A stretch of DNA of 17,207 nt, taken from positions 1 to 17,207 of the forward strand of contig CAMPYJ010000049.1 of assembly GCA_946998205.1 (NCBI GenBank), given 5' to 3'. The stretch comes from an uncultured Prevotella sp. (GTDB taxonomy: Bacteria > Bacteroidota > Bacteroidia > Bacteroidales > Bacteroidaceae). Position 1 is the first letter of the stretch, and each line of letters starts with the position of its first letter. Positions 6,063-13,833 of this stretch are shown here, one piece after another. The position numbers and the translations under genes are program-made. The notes beneath the pieces are model-generated. The model made no database searches and was not told the DNA's origin. It saw nothing but the letters and a program-made list of their open reading frames with translations.

Positions 6063-7838
6063 TTACTTCCCCTTTTCCATGTCTGCTTTCAACTTGGCAA
6101 GCACGTCCAAGTCACCGAGACTTGTTCCTGCTGACACATTGTTGATTTGCGGAATGTCATTCTGTTTCTTGGATGAGGTGTGCTTGTGAGCAGGTTTCAC
6201 GTCATCTTTCACGTCTTCGAATGTGCGGCTGTGTGAAAGTATGATGCGCTTGGTATCCTTCACAAACTCAATCACCTTGAATTCAAGCTCTTCACCCTGT
6301 TGTGCCTGCGTACCATCTTCCTTGACAAGATGCTTAGGCGTAGCAAAGCCTTCACCACCCTCATTCAGTGTGATGACTGCACCCTTGTCCATCAATTCGG
6401 TAATCTTACCGGTATGCACCGATCCAGGCGTGTAGATGGTTTCGTATGTGTCCCAAGGATTTTCTTCCAGTTGTTTGTGACCGAGAGAGAGACGACGGTT
6501 CTCCTTGTCAATTTCGAGAACCACTACATCGATGGCTGCACCTACGGTTGTAAACTCAGAAGGATGCTTTACCTTCTTGGTCCAAGAAAGGTCGCTGATA
6601 TGAATCAAACCGTCAACACCCTCTTCAAGCTCAACGAAGATGCCGAAGTTGGTGAAGTTGCGAACTTTCGCCGTATGCTTGCTTCCTACGGGATACTTCT
6701 CTTCAATGTTCTCCCATGGATCAGCTTTCAGTTGTTTGATGCCCAAGCTCATCTTACGGTCTTCACGGTCCAAGGTCAGGATGACAGCCTCTACCTCATC
6801 ACCTACATGCATGAAGTCTTGAGCTGAGCGCAAGTGCTGGCTCCACGACATTTCGCTTACATGAATCAGTCCTTCCACACCGGGAGCAATCTCTACGAAA
6901 GCACCATAGTCGGCCATCACAACCACTTTTCCTTTCACCTTGTCGCCAACCTTCAAGTTTGGATCCAAAGCATCCCATGGATGTGGAGTGAGTTGCTTCA
7001 AGCCGAGGGCGATGCGCTTCTTCTCGTCATCGAAGTCGAGGATGACCACGTTGATTTTCTGATCCAATGAAACAACCTCGTGCGGATCGCTTACGCGGCC
7101 CCATGAAAGATCCGTGATGTGTACCAATCCATCCACGCCTCCAAGGTCGACGAACACGCCATATGACGTGATGTTCTTGACAGTACCTTCAAGAATCTGG
7201 CCTTTTTCAAGCTTACTGATAATCTCTTTCTTCTGTGCTTCCAACTCAGCCTCGATGAGAGCCTTGTGTGAAACAACAACGTTGCGGAATTCTTGATTGA
7301 TCTTAACCACTTTGAATTCCATGGTCTTGCCTACGAATACGTCGTAGTCGCGTATAGGATGAACGTCAATCTGGCTTCCTGGCAAGAAAGCTTCGATACC
7401 AAACACGTCAACAATCATACCACCCTTCGTGCGGCTCTTGATGTAGCCCTGAATAATTTCATCGTTGTCGAGGGCTGAATTGATGCGTTCCCAGCTCTTG
7501 GAAAGGCGTGCCTTTTTGTGAGAAAGAACCAGCTGGCCTTTCTTGTCTTCCTGGTTTTCCACATATACCTCAACCTTGTCACCTACTTTGAGGTCTGGAT
7601 TGTAGCGGAATTCTGAAGCGGGAATGACGCCGTCGCTCTTGTAGCCGATGTTAACGATAACCTCTTTCTTGTCCAAGGCGATGACGGTTCCTTCCGTAAC
7701 CTGGTGCTCGCTAACCTTGTTCAAGGTTTCATCGTAAGCCTTTGCCAGGTCTTCTTTGTTGGCGTTCGCGCTTGTACCATTTTCAAACTCATCCCAGTTG
7801 AAGTCTTCCAATGGTTGAACGTTCTTTAAATCTGTCAT
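6063..7838 (-). CDS. rpsA: 30S ribosomal protein S1
   Basis: Protein S1 binds mRNA and brings it to the 30S subunit. The 591-residue protein carries six S1 (OB-fold) domains at about 47-108, 127-192, 214-282, 299-369, 385-456 and 473-537. Domains 3-5 show the typical GxVxxxxxYGxFVxLxxGVxGLxHxSxLSW pattern (YGVFVDLGGVDGLVHITDLSW, 226-246, for example). The first two domains are more divergent, as expected for the ribosome-binding half. A Lys-rich linker and a short acidic/basic tail end the protein. Length fits Bacteroidota S1. The start at 7838 gives the usual acidic N-terminus (MTDLKNVQPLEDFNWDEFE). It stands alone, with its own terminator and probably its own promoter. A MITE lies about 160 bases upstream of the start codon. 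Confidence 0.97.
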   Translation of the reverse strand: MTDLKNVQPLEDFNWDEFENGTSANANKEDLAKAYDETLNKVSEHQVTEGTVIALDKKEVIVNIGYKSDGVIPASEFRYNPDLKVGDKVEVYVENQEDKKGQLVLSHKKARLSKSWERINSALDNDEIIQGYIKSRTKGGMIVDVFGIEAFLPGSQIDVHPIRDYDVFVGKTMEFKVVKINQEFRNVVVSHKALIEAELEAQKKEIISKLEKGQILEGTVKNITSYGVFVDLGGVDGLVHITDLSWGRVSDPHEVVSLDQKINVVILDFDDEKKRIALGLKQLTPHPWDALDPNLKVGDKVKGKVVVMADYGAFVEIAPGVEGLIHVSEMSWSQHLRSAQDFMHVGDEVEAVILTLDREDRKMSLGIKQLKADPWENIEEKYPVGSKHTAKVRNFTNFGIFVELEEGVDGLIHISDLSWTKKVKHPSEFTTVGAAIDVVVLEIDKENRRLSLGHKQLEENPWDTYETIYTPGSVHTGKITELMDKGAVITLNEGGEGFATPKHLVKEDGTQAQQGEELEFKVIEFVKDTKRIILSHSRTFEDVKDDVKPAHKHTSSKKQNDIPQINNVSAGTSLGDLDVLAKLKADMEKGK

Positions 7839-7898
7839 AAATTATAAATGTTTAAAATTTAATAAAGTTAGACTTTATGTGAATTAATAAATCGGGTG

Positions 7899-7906
7899 CA
7901 AAATTA
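7899..7906 (-). promoter_or_regulatory. Possible -7 box of the rpsA promoter
   Basis: TAATTTTG on the minus strand matches the Bacteroidota -7 consensus TAnnTTTG exactly and would give a leader of roughly 55 AT-rich bases before the rpsA start. No clear TTTG lies 19-21 bases further upstream, so the assignment rests on one box. Confidence 0.45.
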
Positions 7907-7999
7907 CGACAATATGACGAAAACTAACGGGGATTGTTTGTAAAACATATCCATAATTACGTTATTTTAACTAATCGGGTGTTCTGACGGATTTCATAA

Positions 8000-8191
8000 G
8001 GGCGGTTCTATCAATTAGCTTTGACAGATTGTGAGACTTTTTTTGAGGTCAATTTGTTTGTGAGTGATGGAGTATAGCGAGCTATACGACTGAACGAACA
8101 AGAAAATTGAACCAAAAAGAGACCGCAAGATGACAAAACGTAAAAAAAACTGACATAAAAAACTTTACAGTGGTAATTTATAGAACCGCCC
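8000..8191 (+). mobile_element. Complete MITE copy with TAA target duplication
   Basis: This 192-base copy runs from GGGCGGTTCTAT to ATAGAACCGCCC. It is flanked on both sides by TAA (7997-7999 and 8192-8194), the best evidence here for a three-base target duplication. Its internal structure matches 5713-5902, including the central GTATAGCGAGCTATAC hairpin. There is no coding capacity. A three-base T-A target and short GC-rich ends are compatible with mobilisation by an IS5-like transposase, but that is a guess. It sits upstream of rpsA, beyond the presumed promoter. Confidence 0.9.
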
Positions 8192-8734
8192 TAAACCCTT
8201 TCTTGGGTGCATGAAGCGAATGCCTGAGACTATCCGTGGAAATGTTGCCGGATGGTTTCCGGCAAGCCCCGCATTTGTTAATAAACCTTTTATCTGTTAA
8301 ACCGATTCGTTTTTCTTGACAAAATGAATTTGCGAAACAGATGATGACGAGTGATGTTTTCAGGTGTTCAATACCTTGAAACAATCGTCTTGAGCCTTAT
8401 TGCATTGGGGCAAATCGGCAATCATCATGCTTTTGCAACCCGGCATGTATGCCTTTGCCGCCCAACTTGCATCCCATGAAAGGTGTTTTTGGCACTAAAA
8501 GAAGGCTTTTCGGCCCAAAACTCGTTATTCTTAGATGGCGTTTTTGGCTTGAAAGTAACATAACACATTGATAATCATACAGGTGTAAAAACAGCCATGT
8601 AATTCTCATATTTTCAGCGCATGACCCTTTTTGCCGAGTGTACGCTTGGCATCTGTGTTAAAGGCGGTTCTGAAAAACTGAAAATGCGGCTTGATGATTT
8701 CGGCGTGCGAACAGGTCTTGCGTGCGGCAGACAC
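8192..8734. other. Gene-poor spacer with degenerate repeats
   Basis: I find no convincing gene here. The short open frames on either strand lack signal peptides, domains or plausible starts. The stretch holds a GC-rich hairpin (TTGCCGGA, 8245-8252, pairing with 8258-8265). It also holds three degenerate units of the form GG(C/T)(G/T)TTTT(T/C)GGC near 8481-8494, 8502-8514 and 8536-8550, separated by A-rich or T-rich bases. It looks like decayed repeat sequence or the remains of an inactivated gene. CGTGCG occurs twice near its right end (8704-8709 and 8721-8726). Confidence 0.5.
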
Positions 8735-9160
8735 TTATCGCTCCCGGACAAAAATCAAGGTTTTGGGCAGTTTTTTCCATTTTCTCTGACGGGCGATTCT
8801 CATGTTGCTGCCTTCTACCTGCTGAAGCGTGTATGTGTTGTCTTTGTTGAGGGTCAACGTAGCCACCAAGTCTTCGCTGCCATAGTCGTTGGTAATCTCC
8901 AGTCGGGCCGTGTTTTTATTGATTTTCGCCGATGTGAACAACCATTTCCGCGAATCGATGCTGTCGCCCATGAAACCTGGGAGTTCACCGAAAATCTCCT
9001 GTCCGGGTACGGTGACGTTGTTGTCATACAAATTCATTTTGATGTATATTCCGTACGCTGAGTTGCCGATGACGCCCTTGAAAGGCAGTCCTTGCGAGTT
9101 TTGTGCCGTCGCCATCATGCTCAGGATACATAAAAGGTTGAGGAGTAGGTACTTTTTCAT
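8735..9160 (-). CDS. Small exported protein of unknown function
   Basis: This is a 141-residue protein I do not recognise. An in-frame upstream ATG at 9241 would add 27 residues. The ATG at 9160 is preferred because it is followed directly by a classical signal peptide (MKKYLLLNLLCILSMMATAQ, cleavage after ATA or TAQ). The mature part of about 120 residues is beta-rich with alternating hydrophobic residues (GIYIKMNLYD, LVATLTLNKDNTYTLQQ) and a strongly basic end (ARQRKWKKLP). That suggests a small secreted or periplasmic beta-sandwich or calycin-like fold, though this is only an impression from the pattern. It is transcribed divergently from the glycogen operon, with a good -7 box about 90 bases upstream. 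No lipobox cysteine is visible at the cleavage site. Confidence 0.75.
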   Translation of the reverse strand: MKKYLLLNLLCILSMMATAQNSQGLPFKGVIGNSAYGIYIKMNLYDNNVTVPGQEIFGELPGFMGDSIDSRKWLFTSAKINKNTARLEITNDYGSEDLVATLTLNKDNTYTLQQVEGSNMRIARQRKWKKLPKTLIFVRER

Positions 9161-9251
9161 TTCTGCTAATTTTGGTGTGCGTATAATAAATATGTAGGTC
9201 GAGGTTGCGTCTGGCACCATTGCTTCGCCAAGCCCCGGCACATGTTTTTTG

Positions 9252-9259
9252 CAAAGTTA
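9252..9259 (-). promoter_or_regulatory. Probable -7 box for the small exported protein
   Basis: TAACTTTG on the minus strand is an exact Bacteroidota -7 box. The -33 region has only a GTTTT-like match. It would give a leader of roughly 85 bases to the ATG at 9160. It lies back to back with the glycogen operon promoter about 80 bases away. Confidence 0.55.
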
Positions 9260-9310
9260 CTGCTTTATGTCAATAAAACGCATACGTTGAGAAAAATAAA
9301 GTACCTATAA

Positions 9311-9341
9311 TTTGGTTTTTAGCTTTTTTGTATTAACTTTG
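9311..9341 (+). promoter_or_regulatory. Promoter of the glycogen operon
   Basis: TTTG at 9311-9314 and TAACTTTG at 9334-9341 are separated by 19 bases, a full match to the Bacteroidota -33/-7 pattern. Transcription should start near 9346-9350, only a few bases before the first ATG at 9352. Confidence 0.75.
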
Positions 9342-9360
9342 CTCACATATAATGATTCTT

Positions 9361-11025
9361 ATGACTAAGAACTTGTTGCGTCCTGACTATATTTTTGAAT
9401 CGAGTTGGGAGGTTTGTAATAAAGTAGGTGGAATATACACCGTTCTTTCTACGCGAGCAAAGACATTGCAAGATCAATATCCGGACCATATCATCTTTAT
9501 CGGCCCTGATTGTTGGAAGGGGCAAGACAGTCCGTATTTTCAAGAAGACAGCTCTCTCTTCGCAGACTGGAAGTGCAAGGCCTCTGATGATGGGCTGGCA
9601 TGCAGGATTGGCCGCTGGCGCGTTCCGGGATTTCCCCTCGCCATACTGGTTGACTTCGAGCCTTTGTATGCGCATAAAAATGAAATTTACGCCCAGATGT
9701 GGGAATGGTTTCAAGTGGACAGCCTGCACGCTTATGGCGATTACGACGAGGCCTCCATGTTTTCGTATGCAGCCGGTAGGGTGGTGGAGAGTTTTTATCG
9801 CTTCTATCTGGATGAGACCCATAAGGTGGTTTACCACGGAAATGAATGGATGACCGGTATGGGACTGCTCTACATTCGTCATAAGACACCTGAGATAGCC
9901 ACCCTTTTCACGACCCATGCAACGAGCATCGGTCGGAGTATCGCCGGAAACGACAAACCGCTTTATGAATACCTTTCGGCGTATGACGGCGATCAGATGG
10001 CTGAGCAGCTGAACATGAAGAGCAAACACTCGGTAGAAAAACAGACGGCTCATCACGTTGATTGTTTCACGACCGTGAGTGAGATTACGGCCAACGAATG
10101 CAAGGCGCTGTTGGACAAGCCTGTCGATGAGATATTGCTAAATGGTTTTGAAGACAGCTTCGTGCCACGAGGTCATGAGCTGACGAACAAGCGAAGGCAG
10201 GCAAGAAAGCGAATGATAGAAGTGGCCAACGCCTTGATGGGAAATACTTTTGATGATGATGCTTTGATCGTTTCTACAAGTGGTCGTTATGAATTTCGCA
10301 ATAAAGGTATAGATGTTTTCCTGGAGGCGGTCAACCGCTTGCGGCTGTCGCAGAATGCCCTGTCCCGTAAGGTGCTGGCAGTGGTGGAGGTGCCCGCTTG
10401 GGTGGGCGAGCCCCGGGCCGACTTGATGGAAAGACTGGCGTCGGGAAAAACACATGACACGCCATTGCCGCATCCCATGTTGACACACTGGCTTCGGAAC
10501 ATGCAGGATGACCGCATACTAAAGATGATGGAGGTCTTGAACATGCATAACGCCGAACGCGATAGCGTGAAAGTAATGTTTGTTCCTTGCTACCTCACAG
10601 GGGATGACGGTATTCTGAACCTGCCATATTACGATTTGGTCTTGGGTAACGACCTGTGTGTCTATCCTTCCTACTACGAACCCTGGGGGTACACGCCGCT
10701 GGAGGCTGTCGCATTCAGGGTACCTTGTGTCACGACCGATTTGGCGGGGTTTGGCCTGTGGGCTAACCAAACGACGGGAGCGTATGGTGAGATAGAGAAT
10801 GGCGTGAAAGTGATTCACCGTACCGACAACAACTATTCTGATGTGGCCGATGAGATTAAGCAAACCATCCTGCGTTTTTCCAAACTGTCAACTAAAGACG
10901 TTGGCGTCATACGCCAGAAAGCTGCGGAATTGTCAAAGAAGGCTCTGTGGCAACGGTTCATCAAGCATTATGAGGCAGCGTACCACTTGGCTTTAACCCG
11001 TGTTGAGAAAAGAACATTCAAGTAA
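9361..11025 (+). CDS. Glycogen synthase, GT3 family
   Basis: This enzyme transfers glucose from a nucleotide-sugar donor to the non-reducing end of glycogen in the cytoplasm. The 554-residue protein belongs to glycosyltransferase family 3, the fungal/animal type of glycogen synthase that Bacteroidota use, rather than the GT5 GlgA of enterobacteria. Evidence includes the N-terminal donor-binding segment SWEVCNKVGGIYTVL (KVGG at 21-24), TTHATSIGRS in the middle, and the C-terminal retaining-GT signature YEPWGYTPLEA with the E-x7-E pair at residues 440 and 448. It is shorter than yeast Gsy2 (about 700), lacking the eukaryotic regulatory tail. The frame also has an ATG at 9352. I prefer 9361 (MTKNLLRPDYIF) because the promoter puts the RNA start almost on 9352 and because the homologous region begins here. 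It is the first gene of an operon with the phosphorylase 24 bases downstream. Donor preference (UDP- or ADP-glucose) cannot be read from the sequence. Confidence 0.95.
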   Translation: MTKNLLRPDYIFESSWEVCNKVGGIYTVLSTRAKTLQDQYPDHIIFIGPDCWKGQDSPYFQEDSSLFADWKCKASDDGLACRIGRWRVPGFPLAILVDFEPLYAHKNEIYAQMWEWFQVDSLHAYGDYDEASMFSYAAGRVVESFYRFYLDETHKVVYHGNEWMTGMGLLYIRHKTPEIATLFTTHATSIGRSIAGNDKPLYEYLSAYDGDQMAEQLNMKSKHSVEKQTAHHVDCFTTVSEITANECKALLDKPVDEILLNGFEDSFVPRGHELTNKRRQARKRMIEVANALMGNTFDDDALIVSTSGRYEFRNKGIDVFLEAVNRLRLSQNALSRKVLAVVEVPAWVGEPRADLMERLASGKTHDTPLPHPMLTHWLRNMQDDRILKMMEVLNMHNAERDSVKVMFVPCYLTGDDGILNLPYYDLVLGNDLCVYPSYYEPWGYTPLEAVAFRVPCVTTDLAGFGLWANQTTGAYGEIENGVKVIHRTDNNYSDVADEIKQTILRFSKLSTKDVGVIRQKAAELSKKALWQRFIKHYEAAYHLALTRVEKRTFK

Positions 11026-11049
11026 GAAAAACAATAAGATTTAAAGATT

Positions 11050-13611
11050 ATGAAAATTAAGACCTGCTATGTCAATTCTCCGCAGTGGAGAGAGCTGACG
11101 ATTAAATCAAGATTGCCTGAGCAACTGAAATGTTTGGACGAATTAGCACACAACATGTGGTTTGGCTGGAATCACGACGCGCGCAGTCTCTTCAAGAGTC
11201 TTGATGAGAAGCTATACGAGTCGGTAGGGCATAACCCCGTGCTGCTGTTGGAACGTCTCAACTATGACCGCAAGGAAGAAATCGTAAGCGACCCCAAGCT
11301 GATGAAGCGCGTAAGGGACGTTTACGCGCAATTTCGCGCCTACATGGACGTGGAGCCCGACAAGAAGCGTCCGTCGGTTGCTTATTTCTGCATGGAATAT
11401 GGCATCAACCAGATACTGAAAATCTATTCGGGCGGTCTGGGCATGTTGGCTGGTGACTACCTCAAGGAGGCGTCAGACAGTAACGTGGACATGTGCGCCG
11501 TGGGATTCTTGTATCGTTACGGCTATTTCAAACAGTCACTCAACATGGAAGGTCAGCAGATCGCTCAATACGAGGCTCAAAACTTCAACTCACTTCCCAT
11601 CGAGCGTGAGGTTGACGAAAACGGCAACCCCATCGTGGTTGACGTGCCATATCTCGACTATGTCGTGCATGCTTATGTGTGGCGCGTGAATGTGGGGCGA
11701 ATCAAACTGTACTTGTTGGATACGGACAATGACTTGAATTCGGAGTTCGACAAGTCAATTACCCACTCTCTGTACGGCGGGGATTGGGAAAACCGGCTCA
11801 AGCAAGAGATACTGCTGGGTATCGGTGGCATTCTCGCTTTGAAAAAGCTGGGCATCAAGAAAGACATCTACCATTGCAACGAAGGTCATGCTGCCCTGTG
11901 CAATTTGCAGCGTCTTTGTGATTACGTTGAGGGCGGACTATCGTTCAATCAGGCCATTGAACTGGTGAGAGCTTCCTCGCTTTACACGGTACACACACCC
12001 GTTCCGGCAGGACATGACTATTTTGACGAATCTCTTTTCGGAAAATACATGCAAGGTTATCCACAGCGTCTGGGCATCACATGGGATGAGTTCATTGGCA
12101 TGGGACGTCAAAATCCTGACGACCATTCAGAGAGATTCTGCATGAGTACTTTTGCTTGCAACACCTCGCAAGAGGTTAATGGCGTGAGCAAGTTGCACGG
12201 ATGGGTAAGCCAAAAGATGTTCGCTCCTATCTGGAAAGGATATTATCCCGAGGAGAGCCATGTGGGGTATGTGACCAATGGCGTACACTTTCCAACATGG
12301 ACGTCGACGGAGTTCCGTGACATTTATGACAAGTACTTTGACAAGTCGTTCATGAACGACCAGAGTAACGAAAAGATTTGGCACGCCTTTCAGAAGATTC
12401 CTAATGAAGAGATTTGGCAGACGCGCATGAAGTTGAAGAGAAAGCTGGTGAAGTATATCCGTGAGAAGTTCACAGAGAACTGGTTGAAGAACCAGGGAGA
12501 TCCCTCGCGAGTGATGTCGCTTTTGGAGTGCATCAATCCAAACGCGCTGATGATAGGGTTCTGTCGCCGGTTTGCCACCTACAAGAGGGCGCACCTGCTG
12601 TTTACTGACATCGACCGATTGTCAAAGATAGTAAACAATCCGGATCGCCCTGTGCTGTTCTTCTTCTCGGGCAAGGCGCATCCTGCCGATGGCGCCGGTC
12701 AGGGTCTCATCAAAAGTATCTATGAGATCAGCCAGCGTCCAGAATTCTTGGGTAAGATTATCTTCCTTGAGGATTATGACATGCAATTGGCACGCAGACT
12801 CGTCTCGGGTGTCGACATTTGGATGAATACGCCAACCCGTCCGCTTGAAGCATCGGGTACGTCGGGTGAGAAAGCCGAGATGAACGGTGTCGTCAACTTG
12901 TCCGTCCTCGACGGCTGGTGGGTGGAAGGTTACAGGGAAGGTGCCGGATGGGCTTTGCCGCAGAAGCGCACTTACCAGAATCAGGAATACCAAGATCAGT
13001 TGGATGCAGCTACCATTTATTCGCTTTTGGAGAATGAGATCATTCCTATGTACTATAACAAGAACGGGGAAGGCTACAGTGAGCAATGGCTGAACGTGGT
13101 GAAGAAATCGGTTTCGACGATTGCACCTCATTACACCATGAAGCGTCAGTTGGACGATTACTACGACAAATTCTACGAAAAAGAAGCTGATAGATTCACT
13201 CAGTTGGCTGCCAATGATGCCAAGCTGGCTAAAGAGATTGCGCATTGGAAGGAAACGGTAGCCGAGCGCTGGGATGCCATCCATGTCGTTTCAAAAGATA
13301 CGGAGTTCTTGACAAACGGTGGCGAGACGGGCGTTGTTTATCACATAAAGTACGTCATAGACGAACAGGGTCTGGAGGATGCGGTCGGTTTGGAACTGGT
13401 GACGCTGAAACCGATGCCAGATGATGACGGCAGGGAAGTTTATAGCGTGCGTCCATTTAAGGTCGTTGGTCACGAAGGTAATCTGTATACTTTTGAAGCA
13501 GACGTGGATCCTGATGACGCCGGTACCTTTAAGTCTTGTGTGCGCATGTTCCCACAGAATAAACACTTACCGCACCGTCAAGACTTCAACTATGTGAAAT
13601 GGCTTGATTAA
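11050..13611 (+). CDS. glgP: Alpha-glucan (glycogen) phosphorylase
   Basis: This enzyme releases glucose-1-phosphate from glycogen or maltodextrin using inorganic phosphate and a pyridoxal-phosphate cofactor in the cytoplasm. The 853-residue protein is the bacterial GT35 subtype with an N-terminal DUF3417-like domain (about 1-100, including LDELAHNMWFGWNHDAR), and not the classical mammalian/MalP layout. Landmarks are YSGGLGMLAGDYLKEASD (glucan/phosphate site region), CNEGHAAL with E278-G279-H280, HTPVPAGHDYF, FCRRFATYKRA and the PLP-lysine segment EASGTSGEKAEMNG, with Lys608 as the expected Schiff-base residue. It follows glycogen synthase by 24 bases with no promoter or terminator between, so synthesis and breakdown of glycogen are encoded on one message. 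A hairpin terminator follows. Family assignment is secure. Confidence 0.96.
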   Translation: MKIKTCYVNSPQWRELTIKSRLPEQLKCLDELAHNMWFGWNHDARSLFKSLDEKLYESVGHNPVLLLERLNYDRKEEIVSDPKLMKRVRDVYAQFRAYMDVEPDKKRPSVAYFCMEYGINQILKIYSGGLGMLAGDYLKEASDSNVDMCAVGFLYRYGYFKQSLNMEGQQIAQYEAQNFNSLPIEREVDENGNPIVVDVPYLDYVVHAYVWRVNVGRIKLYLLDTDNDLNSEFDKSITHSLYGGDWENRLKQEILLGIGGILALKKLGIKKDIYHCNEGHAALCNLQRLCDYVEGGLSFNQAIELVRASSLYTVHTPVPAGHDYFDESLFGKYMQGYPQRLGITWDEFIGMGRQNPDDHSERFCMSTFACNTSQEVNGVSKLHGWVSQKMFAPIWKGYYPEESHVGYVTNGVHFPTWTSTEFRDIYDKYFDKSFMNDQSNEKIWHAFQKIPNEEIWQTRMKLKRKLVKYIREKFTENWLKNQGDPSRVMSLLECINPNALMIGFCRRFATYKRAHLLFTDIDRLSKIVNNPDRPVLFFFSGKAHPADGAGQGLIKSIYEISQRPEFLGKIIFLEDYDMQLARRLVSGVDIWMNTPTRPLEASGTSGEKAEMNGVVNLSVLDGWWVEGYREGAGWALPQKRTYQNQEYQDQLDAATIYSLLENEIIPMYYNKNGEGYSEQWLNVVKKSVSTIAPHYTMKRQLDDYYDKFYEKEADRFTQLAANDAKLAKEIAHWKETVAERWDAIHVVSKDTEFLTNGGETGVVYHIKYVIDEQGLEDAVGLELVTLKPMPDDDGREVYSVRPFKVVGHEGNLYTFEADVDPDDAGTFKSCVRMFPQNKHLPHRQDFNYVKWLD

Positions 13612-13634
13612 CTTGCTGGTGTACGAGCATGTTC

Positions 13635-13668
13635 AAGAGGGTGTGTCAAGATATTGACATACCCTCTT
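13635..13668 (+). terminator. Hairpin terminator after the glycogen operon
   Basis: A 15-base-pair stem (AAGAGGGTGTGTCAA, 13635-13649, with 13654-13668, one G-T wobble) and a four-base loop lie 23 bases past the phosphorylase stop. The trailing T-run is short (TCTTTGGCTTG), so it is a moderate terminator. It is nearly symmetric and could act on either strand. Confidence 0.7.
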
Positions 13669-13764
13669 TGGCTTGTACCGACAAAGGCTCAACCGTTTTC
13701 TCGCACGTCGGTGTGCAACCTTTGCCGCCAGAATTGGTTTTGTGAATGCATTTTTGTATAAACA

Positions 13765-13796
13765 TTTGTAAGGGTGTCGTTTTTTTCGTATTTTTG
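13765..13796 (+). promoter_or_regulatory. Promoter of pheT
   Basis: TTTG at 13765-13768 and TATTTTTG at 13789-13796 are separated by 20 bases, a full match to the Bacteroidota promoter consensus. Transcription is expected near 13802, leaving about 30 bases before the pheT start at 13834. This placement rules out the in-frame ATG at 13774, which lies inside the promoter. Confidence 0.8.
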
Positions 13797-13833
13797 CAAA
13801 GCTTTACGAACACACTTAAAATTCATCTTTCTA

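Noticed and set aside
8659..8680. GGCGGTTCT resembling the MITE terminal repeat
   Set aside because: Only about nine bases match, with no continuation into the element body and no partner terminus.
8621..9061. 146-codon plus-strand frame
   Set aside because: It lies antisense to the small exported protein, whose minus-strand frame has a clear signal peptide and promoter box.
13774..13833. Extended pheT start with 20 extra residues
   Set aside because: The extra codons overlap the -33/-7 promoter, and the family N-terminus begins at the ATG at 13834.
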